This document shows, in pieces, positions 15,604 to 22,916 of a stretch of DNA of 64,000 nucleotides. The first letter of the stretch is position 1. Each line of letters opens with the position of its first letter. The translations under genes were made by a program, and so were the position numbers. Under the pieces are notes generated by a model that worked only from the letters and a program-made list of their open reading frames with translations, was not told the origin of the DNA and ran no database searches. The stretch covers positions 1 through 64,000 of the forward strand of contig NZ_PPHG01000091.1 of NCBI RefSeq assembly GCF_002904295.1, given 5' to 3'. The DNA is from Amycolatopsis sp. CA-128772 (GTDB taxonomy: Bacteria; Actinomycetota; Actinomycetes; Mycobacteriales; Pseudonocardiaceae).

Positions 15604-16466
15604 TGGCACCGCCGGTCGTCCGCGGCACGGCGGCGTGGCGGTACTTCGGCGACGTCCGCGACGCGCTACTGGCCGGACAGGTCCTGGTGCTGCAGGTGGC
15701 GCACCCGGTCGTCGCGGCGGGCGTGCGGGACCATTCGGACTACACATCGGATCCCTGGACGCGCCTGATGCGCACGGTCGCGTCGCTGTCGATCTACGTG
15801 TACGGCGGCACGGCGGGCGCACAGGTGGAAGCGGCGCGGTTGCGGTCCCTGCACCGGTCGTTCACGGGCCTGGCGGACGGACGGCGCTACAGCGCCCTGA
15901 CCCCGGCGGCGTACGCGTGGGTGCACGCAACACTGGTGAAGGCTCCGGTTGACGCACAACGGTTTTTCGGCGTGCCTTTGTCCGATGTGGAGTTTACGGA
16001 GTACTACGCGCAGATGCGCGGAATCGGCCGCCTGCTCGGCGTCCGGGAGCGCGACATGCCACCGGACTGGGCGGCTTTCGAGCGGTATTACGAGGCGATG
16101 GTGGCGGGTTTCACGCCGAACCCGACGATCGAGACGCTGCTCGAGACGTTCCGGACGGTGCCGAAGCCGGTGTCGTGGCTGCCGGATCCGTGGTGGCGGC
16201 TGGTGCAGCGGGGACAGGTGTTCCTGATCCGGGCGACGTTGCCGCCTCCGCTACGGGATGTTCTCGGTCTACAATGGACGGACGCGGACCAGCGGCGGTT
16301 CACGCGGTTCGCCGGGTGCGTGCGGGCGGCGGGCAGGCTCACTCCGGCATGGCTGCGGACGGCGCCGATGCGGTGGGTCGGGAAGCTCAACGTGTGGTTC
16401 CGCGCGCACCCGCGGGTGTACCGGGCGCTGGTGCGGGAGGATGGGCCGGGTGCTAGGCCGGGTTGA
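15603..16466 (+). CDS. DUF2236 / MpaB-like oxygenase family protein
   Basis: A 287-residue protein of the DUF2236 family (mycophenolic acid MpaB-like and latex-clearing-protein-like). It shows GDVRDALLAGQVLVLQVAHPVVAAGV with a conserved histidine, the DPWTRLMRTVASL segment, AAYAWVHATLVKA with a second histidine, and the FTEYYAQMRGIGRLLGV region. Family members are thought to bind haem and act as oxygenases. The ATG overlaps the TetR stop (TGATG). The substrate is unknown; co-expression with an amidase under TetR control is the only clue. Confidence 0.85.
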   Translation: MAPPVVRGTAAWRYFGDVRDALLAGQVLVLQVAHPVVAAGVRDHSDYTSDPWTRLMRTVASLSIYVYGGTAGAQVEAARLRSLHRSFTGLADGRRYSALTPAAYAWVHATLVKAPVDAQRFFGVPLSDVEFTEYYAQMRGIGRLLGVRERDMPPDWAAFERYYEAMVAGFTPNPTIETLLETFRTVPKPVSWLPDPWWRLVQRGQVFLIRATLPPPLRDVLGLQWTDADQRRFTRFAGCVRAAGRLTPAWLRTAPMRWVGKLNVWFRAHPRVYRALVREDGPGARPG

Positions 16467-16481
16467 GCGTGATGGGCGGGG

Positions 16482-16580
16482 CATCTCGCGTGATTGAGGG
16501 GTCATCTCGCGTGATTGAGGGGTCATCTCGCGTGATTGCAGGGTCATCTCGCGTGATTGCAGGGTCATTTCGCGTCGTGG
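16482..16580 (+). repeat. 21-bp tandem repeat, 4.7 copies
   Basis: The core CATCTCGCGTGATTG starts at 16482, 16503, 16524 and 16545, with a decayed copy at 16566 (CATTTCGCGTCGTGG). The period is exactly 21 bp, two helical turns. The first two copies end in AGGGG and the next two in CAGGG, showing stepwise duplication. It lies between two convergent stop codons. Confidence 0.85.
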
Positions 16581-16683
16581 GCGGGGCTGGCGGCGTGGTC
16601 AGCCTCGGGTGGGAGCCCACGGGGGCGCCCCCCGGGTCCAGCGTATCGGCCGCCCATGACAAAACCGGCGGCCGGGGAGTGTG

Positions 16684-17259
16684 CTAAGCCGGGTTGTCCA
16701 CATCTCGCCTTGCCTGTGGACCGGTGCGGGCGTAGTGGGCGCGGGCCTTGGCTCGGTTGCCGCAGCGGGACATTGCGCACCACTGGCGGTTGCGGCGGGG
16801 TGAGGCGTCGCAGAACCGGAGGCCGCAGTCGTCCGCCGCGCACACTCGGACCTCCGCGTCGCTCGTGGCCAGGTCGATCGCGTCCGCGGCCAGGGCCGCG
16901 AACGCCACCGCCACCGGGTCCTTCGGGGCCGGGACCTCTCGCCGCAGGGTGCCGCCCGCCAACGCCAGCCGCGGTGGGGGCGCGGGTGCCGAGGCCGCCG
17001 CGTTGTTGACCAGCTCGACGTCCATCCTCGACAGCTCCTCGGGCGGCAGCAGCACCCGGTCGATCGCCTCCCGCAGTGCCTTCGCCGCCAGCACGTTGCC
17101 CGCCGTCACCGGGACCGGCCCCGTCGTCAGCCCCGCCAGCGAGAGCCACTCCGCCAGCGCGTCCGGGCCGGTCAGCAGCTCCACGCCGTCCTCGTGCCGG
17201 CTGCGCATCGTGTTGACGAGGTCGAGACACGGCCGTCCGCCGTCGAAGACCCATTCCAT
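16684..17259 (-). CDS. CGNR zinc-finger (ABATE-domain) regulator
   Basis: A 191-residue paralogue of the CGNR protein at 2467. The N terminus CLDLVNTM is the ABATE motif. The C terminus carries a cysteine finger (VCAADDCGLRFCD…WCAMSRCGNRAKARAHY) with the CGNR tetrad at about residues 166-169. It is divergent from the alpha/beta hydrolase at 17313, and the 53-bp spacer holds two inverted repeats of a TAACC/GGTTA type. By analogy with other divergently placed regulators it probably binds there; this is inference. Confidence 0.88.
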   Translation of the reverse strand: MEWVFDGGRPCLDLVNTMRSRHEDGVELLTGPDALAEWLSLAGLTTGPVPVTAGNVLAAKALREAIDRVLLPPEELSRMDVELVNNAAASAPAPPPRLALAGGTLRREVPAPKDPVAVAFAALAADAIDLATSDAEVRVCAADDCGLRFCDASPRRNRQWCAMSRCGNRAKARAHYARTGPQARRDVDNPA

Positions 17260-17268
17260 GCCGTCATG

Positions 17269-17327
17269 CTAACCCTTGAAGACAGTTAGAAGCAGCGCTA
17301 CCGTCTAACCCTATGAACCGGTTAGAC
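17269..17327. promoter_or_regulatory. Paired inverted repeats before the alpha/beta hydrolase
   Basis: CTAAC-N11-GTTAG at 17269-17289 and the stronger GTCTAACC-N9-GGTTAGAC at 17303-17327. The second spans the hydrolase ATG at 17313. A TTGAAG (17276) and TACCGT (17299) with 17-bp spacing form a plausible promoter whose transcript would begin at or near that ATG. Confidence 0.6.
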
Positions 17328-18167
17328 AACATGGCCACCGTGAACGGCATCCGCGTGCACTACCTCCGCGCCGGTGACGGCCCGCCGCTGTTCCTGCTGC
17401 ACGGCTGGCCGCAGACGTCGCACTGCTGGCACAAGGTCTTCGCGCCGCTCGCCGAGGCCCACACCGTGATCGCCCCCGACCTGCGCGGCTACGGCCGCAC
17501 CGACAAACCGGGCACCGGCTACGACAAGCGCACGATGGCCGCCGACGTCGCCGCGCTCGCCGACCACCTCGGATTCGCCACCACCGCCGTCGTCGGCCAC
17601 GACCGCGGCGGCCGCGTCGCCCACCGCTGGGCCCTCGACCGCCCGGACCAGGTCGAACGCCTCGCCGTGCTCGACATCGCGCCCACCCGCGCCATGTGGC
17701 AGCGCCTCGACGCCGGCATCGCCAAGGCGTACTGGCACTGGCTCTTCCACCTGCAGCCCGACCTGCCGGAACTGCTCGCCGGCCAGAACATCGCCGGCTA
17801 CCTCGGTTACTTCTTCGAGCGCTGGACCTACCAGCGCCACGCCCTTGACGCCGACGCGCAGGCCGAGTACGTCCGCGCCTTCTCCCAGCCGGGCGCGCTC
17901 CGGGCCGGCTTCGACGACTACCGCGCCTCCTTCCCCGACGACGCCGAGCTCGACGACGCCGAATTCGCCGCCGGAAAGCGCGTCACCCAGCCGCTTCTCG
18001 CGCTCTGGGGCGCGAACGGCCTGCTCGGCACGCTCCCCACGCTGGATATCTGGCGGGAGTACGCGAACGACGTCACCGGCGAGGCCCTCGCCGAGTGCGG
18101 CCACTTCCTGCCCGAGGAACAACCCGAGGAAACCGTCGCCCACCTGCGGCGGTTCCTGCGGCCCTGA
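17313..18167 (+). CDS. Alpha/beta hydrolase, haloacetate dehalogenase/epoxide hydrolase-like
   Basis: A 284-residue alpha/beta hydrolase. The nucleophile is an aspartate, D97, in VVGHDRGGRVAHRWALD rather than a serine, with HGWPQTSHCW forming the oxyanion HG loop and a late histidine in ECGHFLPEEQPEE (about H264). An Asp nucleophile with the YWHWLFH cap segment is typical of fluoroacetate/haloacetate dehalogenases and epoxide hydrolases. The dehalogenase reading is favoured, but the substrate is untested. The start may be ATG 17313 (overlapping the operator) or ATG 17331. A hairpin follows at 18182. Confidence 0.9.
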   Translation: MNRLDNMATVNGIRVHYLRAGDGPPLFLLHGWPQTSHCWHKVFAPLAEAHTVIAPDLRGYGRTDKPGTGYDKRTMAADVAALADHLGFATTAVVGHDRGGRVAHRWALDRPDQVERLAVLDIAPTRAMWQRLDAGIAKAYWHWLFHLQPDLPELLAGQNIAGYLGYFFERWTYQRHALDADAQAEYVRAFSQPGALRAGFDDYRASFPDDAELDDAEFAAGKRVTQPLLALWGANGLLGTLPTLDIWREYANDVTGEALAECGHFLPEEQPEETVAHLRRFLRP

Positions 18168-18181
18168 GATTCCCGGGGGCA

Positions 18182-18205
18182 CCGGTCCCCCGAACTGGGG
18201 ACCGG
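18182..18205 (+). terminator. Hairpin after the alpha/beta hydrolase
   Basis: CCGGTCCCC / GGGGACCGG, 9-bp perfect stem with a 6-base loop, followed by CTTTCCC, 15 bp after the stop codon. Confidence 0.55.
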
Positions 18206-18262
18206 CTTTCCCTCGCCGCCGTGACGCCCGCCACCGGCCGCACCGGTTAGGTTCGCCACACC

Positions 18263-19660
18263 ATGGGGATCAAATCGAAAGCGGCGTTGCTGATGCTGCT
18301 GACCGTCCTGGGGATCGCGGCCGGCGGCGGGACCGCGCACGCCGACGGCGCACCGAGCGGCACCGACGTCCAGGTGGCGCAGACGCTCGGCGCACGCGAA
18401 CTGACCGTGATCATCCGGCGCGTCGACACGACGCCGTCGCCGCTGCGGGTCGACGTCGTGACGCACCGGGGCACCGCGCCCGGCGCATTGCACCTGGCGG
18501 TCGCGGCCGACGGCGTCACGGTGTCACGCGCTGACGTCGTCCTCGGCGCCGAGCCCGGGATGTACGCGGGAAATCTCCAAGTCGACAAGCCGGGGCCGTG
18601 GCTGCTGTCGCTGAGCGACGGCGCCGGGCCCCCGGCGACCATCCCGTTCCTCGTGCCCGCGCGGGTGGTGCCGCCGTGGGAGAAGGCGACCTACGGCGGG
18701 TTCGTCGCCGCCGGCGTCTTCCTGCTGCTGGCCCTGGTCGTGGGCGTGCGGGCGAGGAGGACGGCGTTCGCGCTGATCCCCGCGGGCGGCGCGGTCGCCG
18801 CGATCGCCGTCGCCGTCACCGGGGCACTGCTGTCGGCGAGTACTCCCCCACCACCCGCGCCCGGCAGCCAGCTGGACCCGACGTTCGACAACGTGACCGA
18901 CCCGTACGCGAACGCCCGGTCGTCCACAGTGGATTACTCACGGCCGCCGGTGAACCTCGCGGTCGAGGCGCAGCAGGGCACTCTGAAGCTGAGGCTCACC
19001 GACGGCGCCACCGGGCGGCCGGTCGACGACCTGCTGGTCCACGACAACGCCCTCGTGCACTTGGTGCTGGTCTCCCCCTCCGGGCGGCTCAGCCACCTGC
19101 ACCCGGTCCGCGTCGGCCCGGGCGACTTCCGCGTCCGCCTCGCCGATCCGGAGTCGGGCACGTACGCCGTCGCCGCGGAACTCGCGCGGCGCGGCGGCGG
19201 CGTCCAGCTGGCCCGGTCCACTGTGGACGTCAAGGGCACCGCCGCGCCCGCCCCCGAACCACCCGGCGCCGGCCTGCGGACCGTCGACGGCACCCCGGTC
19301 GAGCTCACCATCGGCCCGGGGACGCCGACCACCATCACCGCGCACTTCCCCGCCCAGGACCTCCAGCCCTGGCTGGGCATGCTCGGCCACCTGATCATCA
19401 CCGGGCCGTTCACCGGGCCCGCCGGCGAAGGCGCCGCCAAGGCACCCACGTGGGCGCACGTCCACGCGATGGTCCCGCCGGTCGCCGGTCAGCTCGACCG
19501 TCCTGACGAGACAGTCGCCGCGTACGGCCCGGACGTCAGCTTCACCTACACCTTCGCCGAACCGGGCCGGTACCGGATCTGGCTGCAGGCCGAACGCGAT
19601 TTCCACGTGCTCACCGTGCCCGCCGTGGTCGACGTCCCGGCGACCGGAGCCGGCCGGTGA
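18263..19660 (+). CDS. Exported membrane-anchored protein, possible metal-binding (FixH/CopC-like parts)
   Basis: A 465-residue protein, first of a four-gene operon. A signal peptide (LLMLLTVLGIAAGGGTAHA) is followed by an extracytoplasmic beta-rich domain and then two membrane segments (about 147-195). A second large outside domain carries ALVHLVLVSPSGRLSHLHPV and, later, MLGHLIITGPFTGP and TWAHVHAMVPP. Such HxxxH and HVH text is common in YtkA/FixH-like and copper-linked envelope proteins. Metal binding is an inference. Two TCCACWGTGGA palindromes lie in the gene (18923 and 19217), both coding Ser-Thr-Val-Asp. The stop overlaps the next GTG start by four bases (GTGA). Confidence 0.78.
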   Translation: MGIKSKAALLMLLTVLGIAAGGGTAHADGAPSGTDVQVAQTLGARELTVIIRRVDTTPSPLRVDVVTHRGTAPGALHLAVAADGVTVSRADVVLGAEPGMYAGNLQVDKPGPWLLSLSDGAGPPATIPFLVPARVVPPWEKATYGGFVAAGVFLLLALVVGVRARRTAFALIPAGGAVAAIAVAVTGALLSASTPPPPAPGSQLDPTFDNVTDPYANARSSTVDYSRPPVNLAVEAQQGTLKLRLTDGATGRPVDDLLVHDNALVHLVLVSPSGRLSHLHPVRVGPGDFRVRLADPESGTYAVAAELARRGGGVQLARSTVDVKGTAAPAPEPPGAGLRTVDGTPVELTIGPGTPTTITAHFPAQDLQPWLGMLGHLIITGPFTGPAGEGAAKAPTWAHVHAMVPPVAGQLDRPDETVAAYGPDVSFTYTFAEPGRYRIWLQAERDFHVLTVPAVVDVPATGAGR

Positions 19661-20049
19661 AGCGCCCGACGTTGCTGATCGCCGTCGTCGCGCTGGTCGT
19701 CGCGGCCGGCGCCGCCTGGCTGCTCTGGGGCGGCGGGGGCGCGAAACCCACCACGCAGCAGGCCGTTTCCGGGCCCTACACCGTGCAGTTCTCCGCGGAC
19801 CAGCCGCGCGTCGGCGGCAACACGTTCGCGGTGGCGGTGACCGGGCCCGCGCCCGAAGCCGTCACGGTCGCGCCGGTCATGGCACAGATGGGGCACGCGC
19901 TGGCGCCGGTGCCCGCCGGGCCGGACGGGCCCGGCCGCTTCCGCGCGGCGGACGTCGGGCTGCCGATGGCCGGGCAGTGGGAGATCACCGTGGCGCTGAC
20001 CGGGCCCGGCGGGCCCGCGCAAGTCGTCTTTCCGTTGTTGGTCAAGTAG
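19657..20049 (+). CDS. FixH/YtkA-like membrane-anchored protein
   Basis: A 130-residue protein with one N-terminal membrane anchor (LLIAVVALVVAAGAAWLLWG) and a single outside beta-sandwich like that of YtkA/FixH proteins. The loop VAPVMAQMGHALAPVPAG is rich in Met and His, as in copper-binding relatives, and GRFRAADVGLPMAGQWEITV matches the family's closing strands. It overlaps the upstream gene by four bases and is followed 11 bp later by the membrane protein, so it belongs to the same operon. Role inferred: envelope metal binding or delivery. Confidence 0.78.
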   Translation: MKRPTLLIAVVALVVAAGAAWLLWGGGGAKPTTQQAVSGPYTVQFSADQPRVGGNTFAVAVTGPAPEAVTVAPVMAQMGHALAPVPAGPDGPGRFRAADVGLPMAGQWEITVALTGPGGPAQVVFPLLVK

Positions 20050-20060
20050 AAGGAGGGGGA

Positions 20061-21203
20061 ATGGATCTCACCGCATCGGGCGTGCGCACCACGTCCGTGG
20101 CGAAACCGGCGCGAACGGGGCTGCTGCCGGCGAACGTCGTGCTCGGCGGGTCGCTTCTGTCGCTGGTCGGGCTGACCTGGGACATCCAGTGGCACAGCGA
20201 CGTCGGGCCGGACACGTTCTTCACGCTGCCGCACCTGTTCCTGTACGCGGGCAGCGCGGTCGTCGGCCTGGCGAGCCTCGCCGTCGTGCTGCTGACGACG
20301 GCGGCCCGGCGCGCGGGCCGGCCGGTCGACCCGCGGGTCGGCGGGCGCGTGGTCAACGTCTTCGGCCGGACGTTCGCGGCGCCGCTGGGTTACCTGATGT
20401 CCGGGGTCGGCGCGGCGACGTTCCTGCTGTACGGCCTGTGGGACCAGTGGTGGCACGGGCTCTACGGCTTCGACGCGGTCATCGACTCGCCGCCGCACAT
20501 CGGGCTGCTGCTGTCGATCACGGTGTCGCTGATCGGCACGACCGCGGTGTTCGCCGCGGCACGCGAGCACCGCTGGGGCCGGCTCGGCACGCTGGCGTCG
20601 CTGACCGTGCTGCTCACCTTCGGTCCCGTGCTGGCCCTGGGGTTGCAGCAGGTGCCGGACGACTACGCCGACGCCGTCTCGATCGGGACGTCGATGATGG
20701 CGGTGCTGCTGGTGGCGGTCGGCGCGGGGTTCCTCCGGCGGCCCGGCGGGGCGGTCGGCACCGCGGCGCTGGTCGCGGCCGTGCAGGTGCTCTTCTGGTG
20801 GTTCTCGCCGTGGGCGGCGCGGGCCTACGCGGACCTCGTCGGCCTGCCGATGCGCGACGCGATCTCGGGGGTGCCGGAAATGCCGTCGCTGGCGCCGATG
20901 GCGCTGCTGCCGGTGGCCGCGCTGATGGAACTGGGCTACCTGGCCGGGCGACGCCGCGGGTGGCGCGCGGGCCGCGTTTCGGTGGTCGTCGGCGGGGTTG
21001 CCGGGCTGCTGACCGGCCTGAGCCTGCCGGTGCAGCGGGTGTTGCTCTACACCGGCGCGCACCTGCCGCCGGCCTGGTACCTGGCGACGACGGCCGTACT
21101 GGCCGGCCTGCTCGGGCTGCTCGGCGGGTTCGCCGGGTGGCGGTTCGGCGGGATGCTCTGCCTGCTGGCGCCCGCGGAGAAGGGGGAAACCGCTGATGCG
21201 TAA
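20061..21203 (+). CDS. Multi-pass membrane protein with duplicated WDxxWH…PH motif
   Basis: A 380-residue protein with about nine membrane helices and no recognised family. A strong AAGGAGGGGG site precedes the ATG at 20061. Its notable feature is an internal repeat. WDIQWH followed 12 residues later by LPH occurs near residues 34-55, and WDQWWH followed 13 residues later by SPPH occurs near 126-147. These place Asp, Trp and paired His residues at equivalent membrane positions, which suggests a bound metal, haem or quinone. It sits between two YtkA/FixH-like exported proteins and a fourth secreted protein, so the complex probably works at the membrane. Confidence 0.82.
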   Translation: MDLTASGVRTTSVAKPARTGLLPANVVLGGSLLSLVGLTWDIQWHSDVGPDTFFTLPHLFLYAGSAVVGLASLAVVLLTTAARRAGRPVDPRVGGRVVNVFGRTFAAPLGYLMSGVGAATFLLYGLWDQWWHGLYGFDAVIDSPPHIGLLLSITVSLIGTTAVFAAAREHRWGRLGTLASLTVLLTFGPVLALGLQQVPDDYADAVSIGTSMMAVLLVAVGAGFLRRPGGAVGTAALVAAVQVLFWWFSPWAARAYADLVGLPMRDAISGVPEMPSLAPMALLPVAALMELGYLAGRRRGWRAGRVSVVVGGVAGLLTGLSLPVQRVLLYTGAHLPPAWYLATTAVLAGLLGLLGGFAGWRFGGMLCLLAPAEKGETADA

Positions 21204-21792
21204 GACAATGTCACTCGGGCCGGGGGCTCTGCCATCCGGAACCGCCGTAAAGCGGATTGTTCTGGCCCTGACCGCGGTCGCCGCCCTGCTGTTCGCCACC
21301 GCGGCACCGGCGAACGCCTACGAGCCGGTGAACATCGTGCACACCGAGCGGGTGCAGGCCGGGCCGTACGGGCTGACGGTCGGGTTCAGCACCTGGCCGC
21401 TGAAAGCCATGCAGTCACTGGACTTCACCTTCATCCCCGACGGCGGGATCGAGGACAAGTCCGGTCGGCTCACGATGCTCGGCCCCGGTGGCGCGCAGCG
21501 CCGCGCCCAGCCGCTCGTGCGGCACCCGCGCAAGCGGGAGGTCTGGGGGCTGGACGTCCGGTCGCTGCCGCAGCCGGGCGAGTGGACGTTCCGCTTCACC
21601 GTCAACGGCCCCGCCGGGTCCGGCACCGGCGAGCTGCGGGCGCTGCCGGTGCTGCAGCAGCCCGGGCCGCCGATGGGCGTGAGCTGGGCGATCAGCACGC
21701 TGCCGCTGATCGGGCTCGTGGTGCTCGTCGTGGTGGCCTGGCGCCGGACCCGCGGCCGGTTGCGCGGCGGGGAGCTCCCGGCAACCGGGTGA
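21196..21792 (+). CDS. Exported protein with C-terminal membrane anchor
   Basis: A 198-residue protein, last in the four-gene operon, overlapping the membrane-protein gene by 8 bases. A signal peptide (VLALTAVAALLFATAAPANA) leads to an outside beta-rich domain with LGPGGAQRRAQPL and LPQPGEWTFRFTVNG, which again resembles YtkA/FixH folds. A C-terminal helix (LPLIGLVVLVVVAW) with a basic tail then anchors it. A terminator hairpin follows at 21836. Function unknown; its role is tied to the operon. Confidence 0.8.
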   Translation: MRKTMSLGPGALPSGTAVKRIVLALTAVAALLFATAAPANAYEPVNIVHTERVQAGPYGLTVGFSTWPLKAMQSLDFTFIPDGGIEDKSGRLTMLGPGGAQRRAQPLVRHPRKREVWGLDVRSLPQPGEWTFRFTVNGPAGSGTGELRALPVLQQPGPPMGVSWAISTLPLIGLVVLVVVAWRRTRGRLRGGELPATG

Positions 21793-21835
21793 GATTCCGC
21801 TCACATTCGGCGTCCGGACGTATTCAGGGCGTCGC

Positions 21836-21871
21836 GAAGGCCTCCTTCACCGAGACGGGAAGGGGGCCTTC
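21836..21871 (+). terminator. Terminator hairpin of the four-gene operon
   Basis: GAAGGCCTCCTTC / GAAGGGGGCCTTC, a 13-bp stem with one G-T pair and a 10-base loop, 44 bp after the last stop. DUF397 gene transcription arrives from the other side. Confidence 0.55.
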
Positions 21872-21916
21872 ACCATCTGTTCTCCAACCTTTTCACCAGC
21901 AGCCGGCCGGGCGGGC

Positions 21917-22171
21917 TCAGGCGGGCAGGTCGAACTGCCCGGCCTTGACCGCGATCAGGAACGCTTCCCACTCGGCGGTGTCGAAGACGAAGACGGGACT
22001 GGTCGTGAGCTTGGTGTCCCGGACGCCGATCAGGCCGTCCCGGCCGAGGTTGACCTCGACGCAGCTGCCGCCGTTGGGTTCGCTGGCGAACGACTTCTCC
22101 CAGGCGGCCTCTTCGAACATAGACACGGCCGTGTTCGGATCGTAATCCGCGAACGACGGATAATCCGCCAT
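21917..22171 (-). CDS. DUF397 domain protein
   Basis: An 84-residue DUF397 protein. It has the family core EAAWEKSFASEPNGGSCVEV (the usual W.KSS.S…GGNCVEVA pattern), then VRDTKLTTSPVFVFDTAEWEAFLIAVKAGQFD. In Streptomyces, DUF397 proteins partner with WhiJ-like XRE regulators and modulate their DNA binding. A matching XRE/DUF5753 regulator lies 4 kb away at 25296, separated by three methyltransferase genes and a small-ORF unit. Distance from the regulator is unusual, since the genes are normally adjacent. Confidence 0.92.
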   Translation of the reverse strand: MADYPSFADYDPNTAVSMFEEAAWEKSFASEPNGGSCVEVNLGRDGLIGVRDTKLTTSPVFVFDTAEWEAFLIAVKAGQFDLPA

Positions 22172-22472
22172 GGGTCGTACCTCCGAGGATCGATGGGGTC
22201 GCGGCCGCGAACTGGTCGAAATGCACCCGCTCCCGGCTACTCAGTGTCTCAATGGCGCAAGCCACAGGGCCAAGCGGGTGATCAACTAGCTTCGGCCTCG
22301 ACATGAAGATTATTCCAGGAGTAGGATTAATCGCATCGGCCGGGGCGCCGGCGTCGGTGAACGACTGCCTGCTCGCGGCGGGCGGTCGTCGGCACGGGCC
22401 GAAGTGTCGGACTGACCAGTGCCGGACCGGATAAACCCAAGCCGCCGCAAGACCTCATGGGGGAGGATCAGC

Positions 22473-22595
22473 GTGATCGTCGAGGACAGGCCCCACGTCT
22501 CCGGACGCGCCGCCACGGCCACGACCGGGCTGATCCGAGCGCATCTGACCAGCGGCGAACCCGCCGGGTCACCGCGACGAGAGCAGGGGGTGTAG
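22473..22595 (+). CDS. Candidate small ORF (40 aa), first of a pair
   Basis: A 40-residue frame from GTG 22473, with GGGGGAGG at 22459-22466 as a strong ribosome site. The peptide (MIVEDRPHVSGRAATATT… ending RREQGV) matches no family known to me. It ends 3 bp before the ATG of the 84-residue ORF, whose ribosome site lies in its last codons, so the two look coupled. An A/T-rich promoter-like stretch with TAGGAT and GATTA/TAATC half-sites lies at about 22314-22335. The preceding 22172-22472 shows no other gene. Confidence 0.45.
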   Translation: MIVEDRPHVSGRAATATTGLIRAHLTSGEPAGSPRREQGV

Positions 22596-22598
22596 ACG

Positions 22599-22853
22599 AT
22601 GGCCGTGCGGGTGAACTCGCTGTTCCGCCGCGAGGACGAAGCACACCGTGGCCGCCGGGGCATCGGGAACGAGCTGCGGAACCGCTTCGGCTTCAGCCTG
22701 ATCCAGGCGCCGCTGCGCAAGACGACGACGTGGGCGGCGGACCAGGACGTCCCGCTGCGGCGCCACTCCGACGGGGTCCGGACGACCCGCCCGCTGGAGG
22801 CGTCGATCGACCTGACACCGTTGCTGCGCGGCCGGCTCGGTTCGCGCGTCTGA
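22599..22853 (+). CDS. Small hypothetical protein (84 aa)
   Basis: An 84-residue basic protein with no recognised domain: MAVRVNSLFRREDEAHRGRR, then GNELRNRFGFSLIQAPLRKT and a C-terminal half ending LTPLLRGRLGSRV. GCAGGGGG, 9 bases before the ATG, is a good ribosome site. G/C-rich third positions support coding. It is followed at once by a 13-bp perfect terminator hairpin (22872-22905). It lies inside the WhiJ-type cluster on the opposite strand to the methyltransferases. Confidence 0.6.
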   Translation: MAVRVNSLFRREDEAHRGRRGIGNELRNRFGFSLIQAPLRKTTTWAADQDVPLRRHSDGVRTTRPLEASIDLTPLLRGRLGSRV

Positions 22854-22871
22854 ACTGCCGTACCACCACCG

Positions 22872-22905
22872 AAGAGCCCCGGTTTCCTGCGGAACCGGGG
22901 CTCTT
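22872..22905 (+). terminator. Bidirectional terminator hairpin
   Basis: Perfect 13-bp arms AAGAGCCCCGGTT / AACCGGGGCTCTT with an 8-base loop, between the convergent 84-aa ORF and the methyltransferase stop at 22917. It can serve both directions. Confidence 0.7.
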
Positions 22906-22916
22906 GCCGTGCGGGG

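Noticed and set aside
16482..16580. CRISPR array
   Set aside because: The 21-bp units are directly adjacent without unique spacers, and there are no cas genes.
16694..16702. Another TTGTCCACA DnaA-box-like site
   Set aside because: It lies in the last codons of the CGNR gene and stands alone, so it is likely chance.
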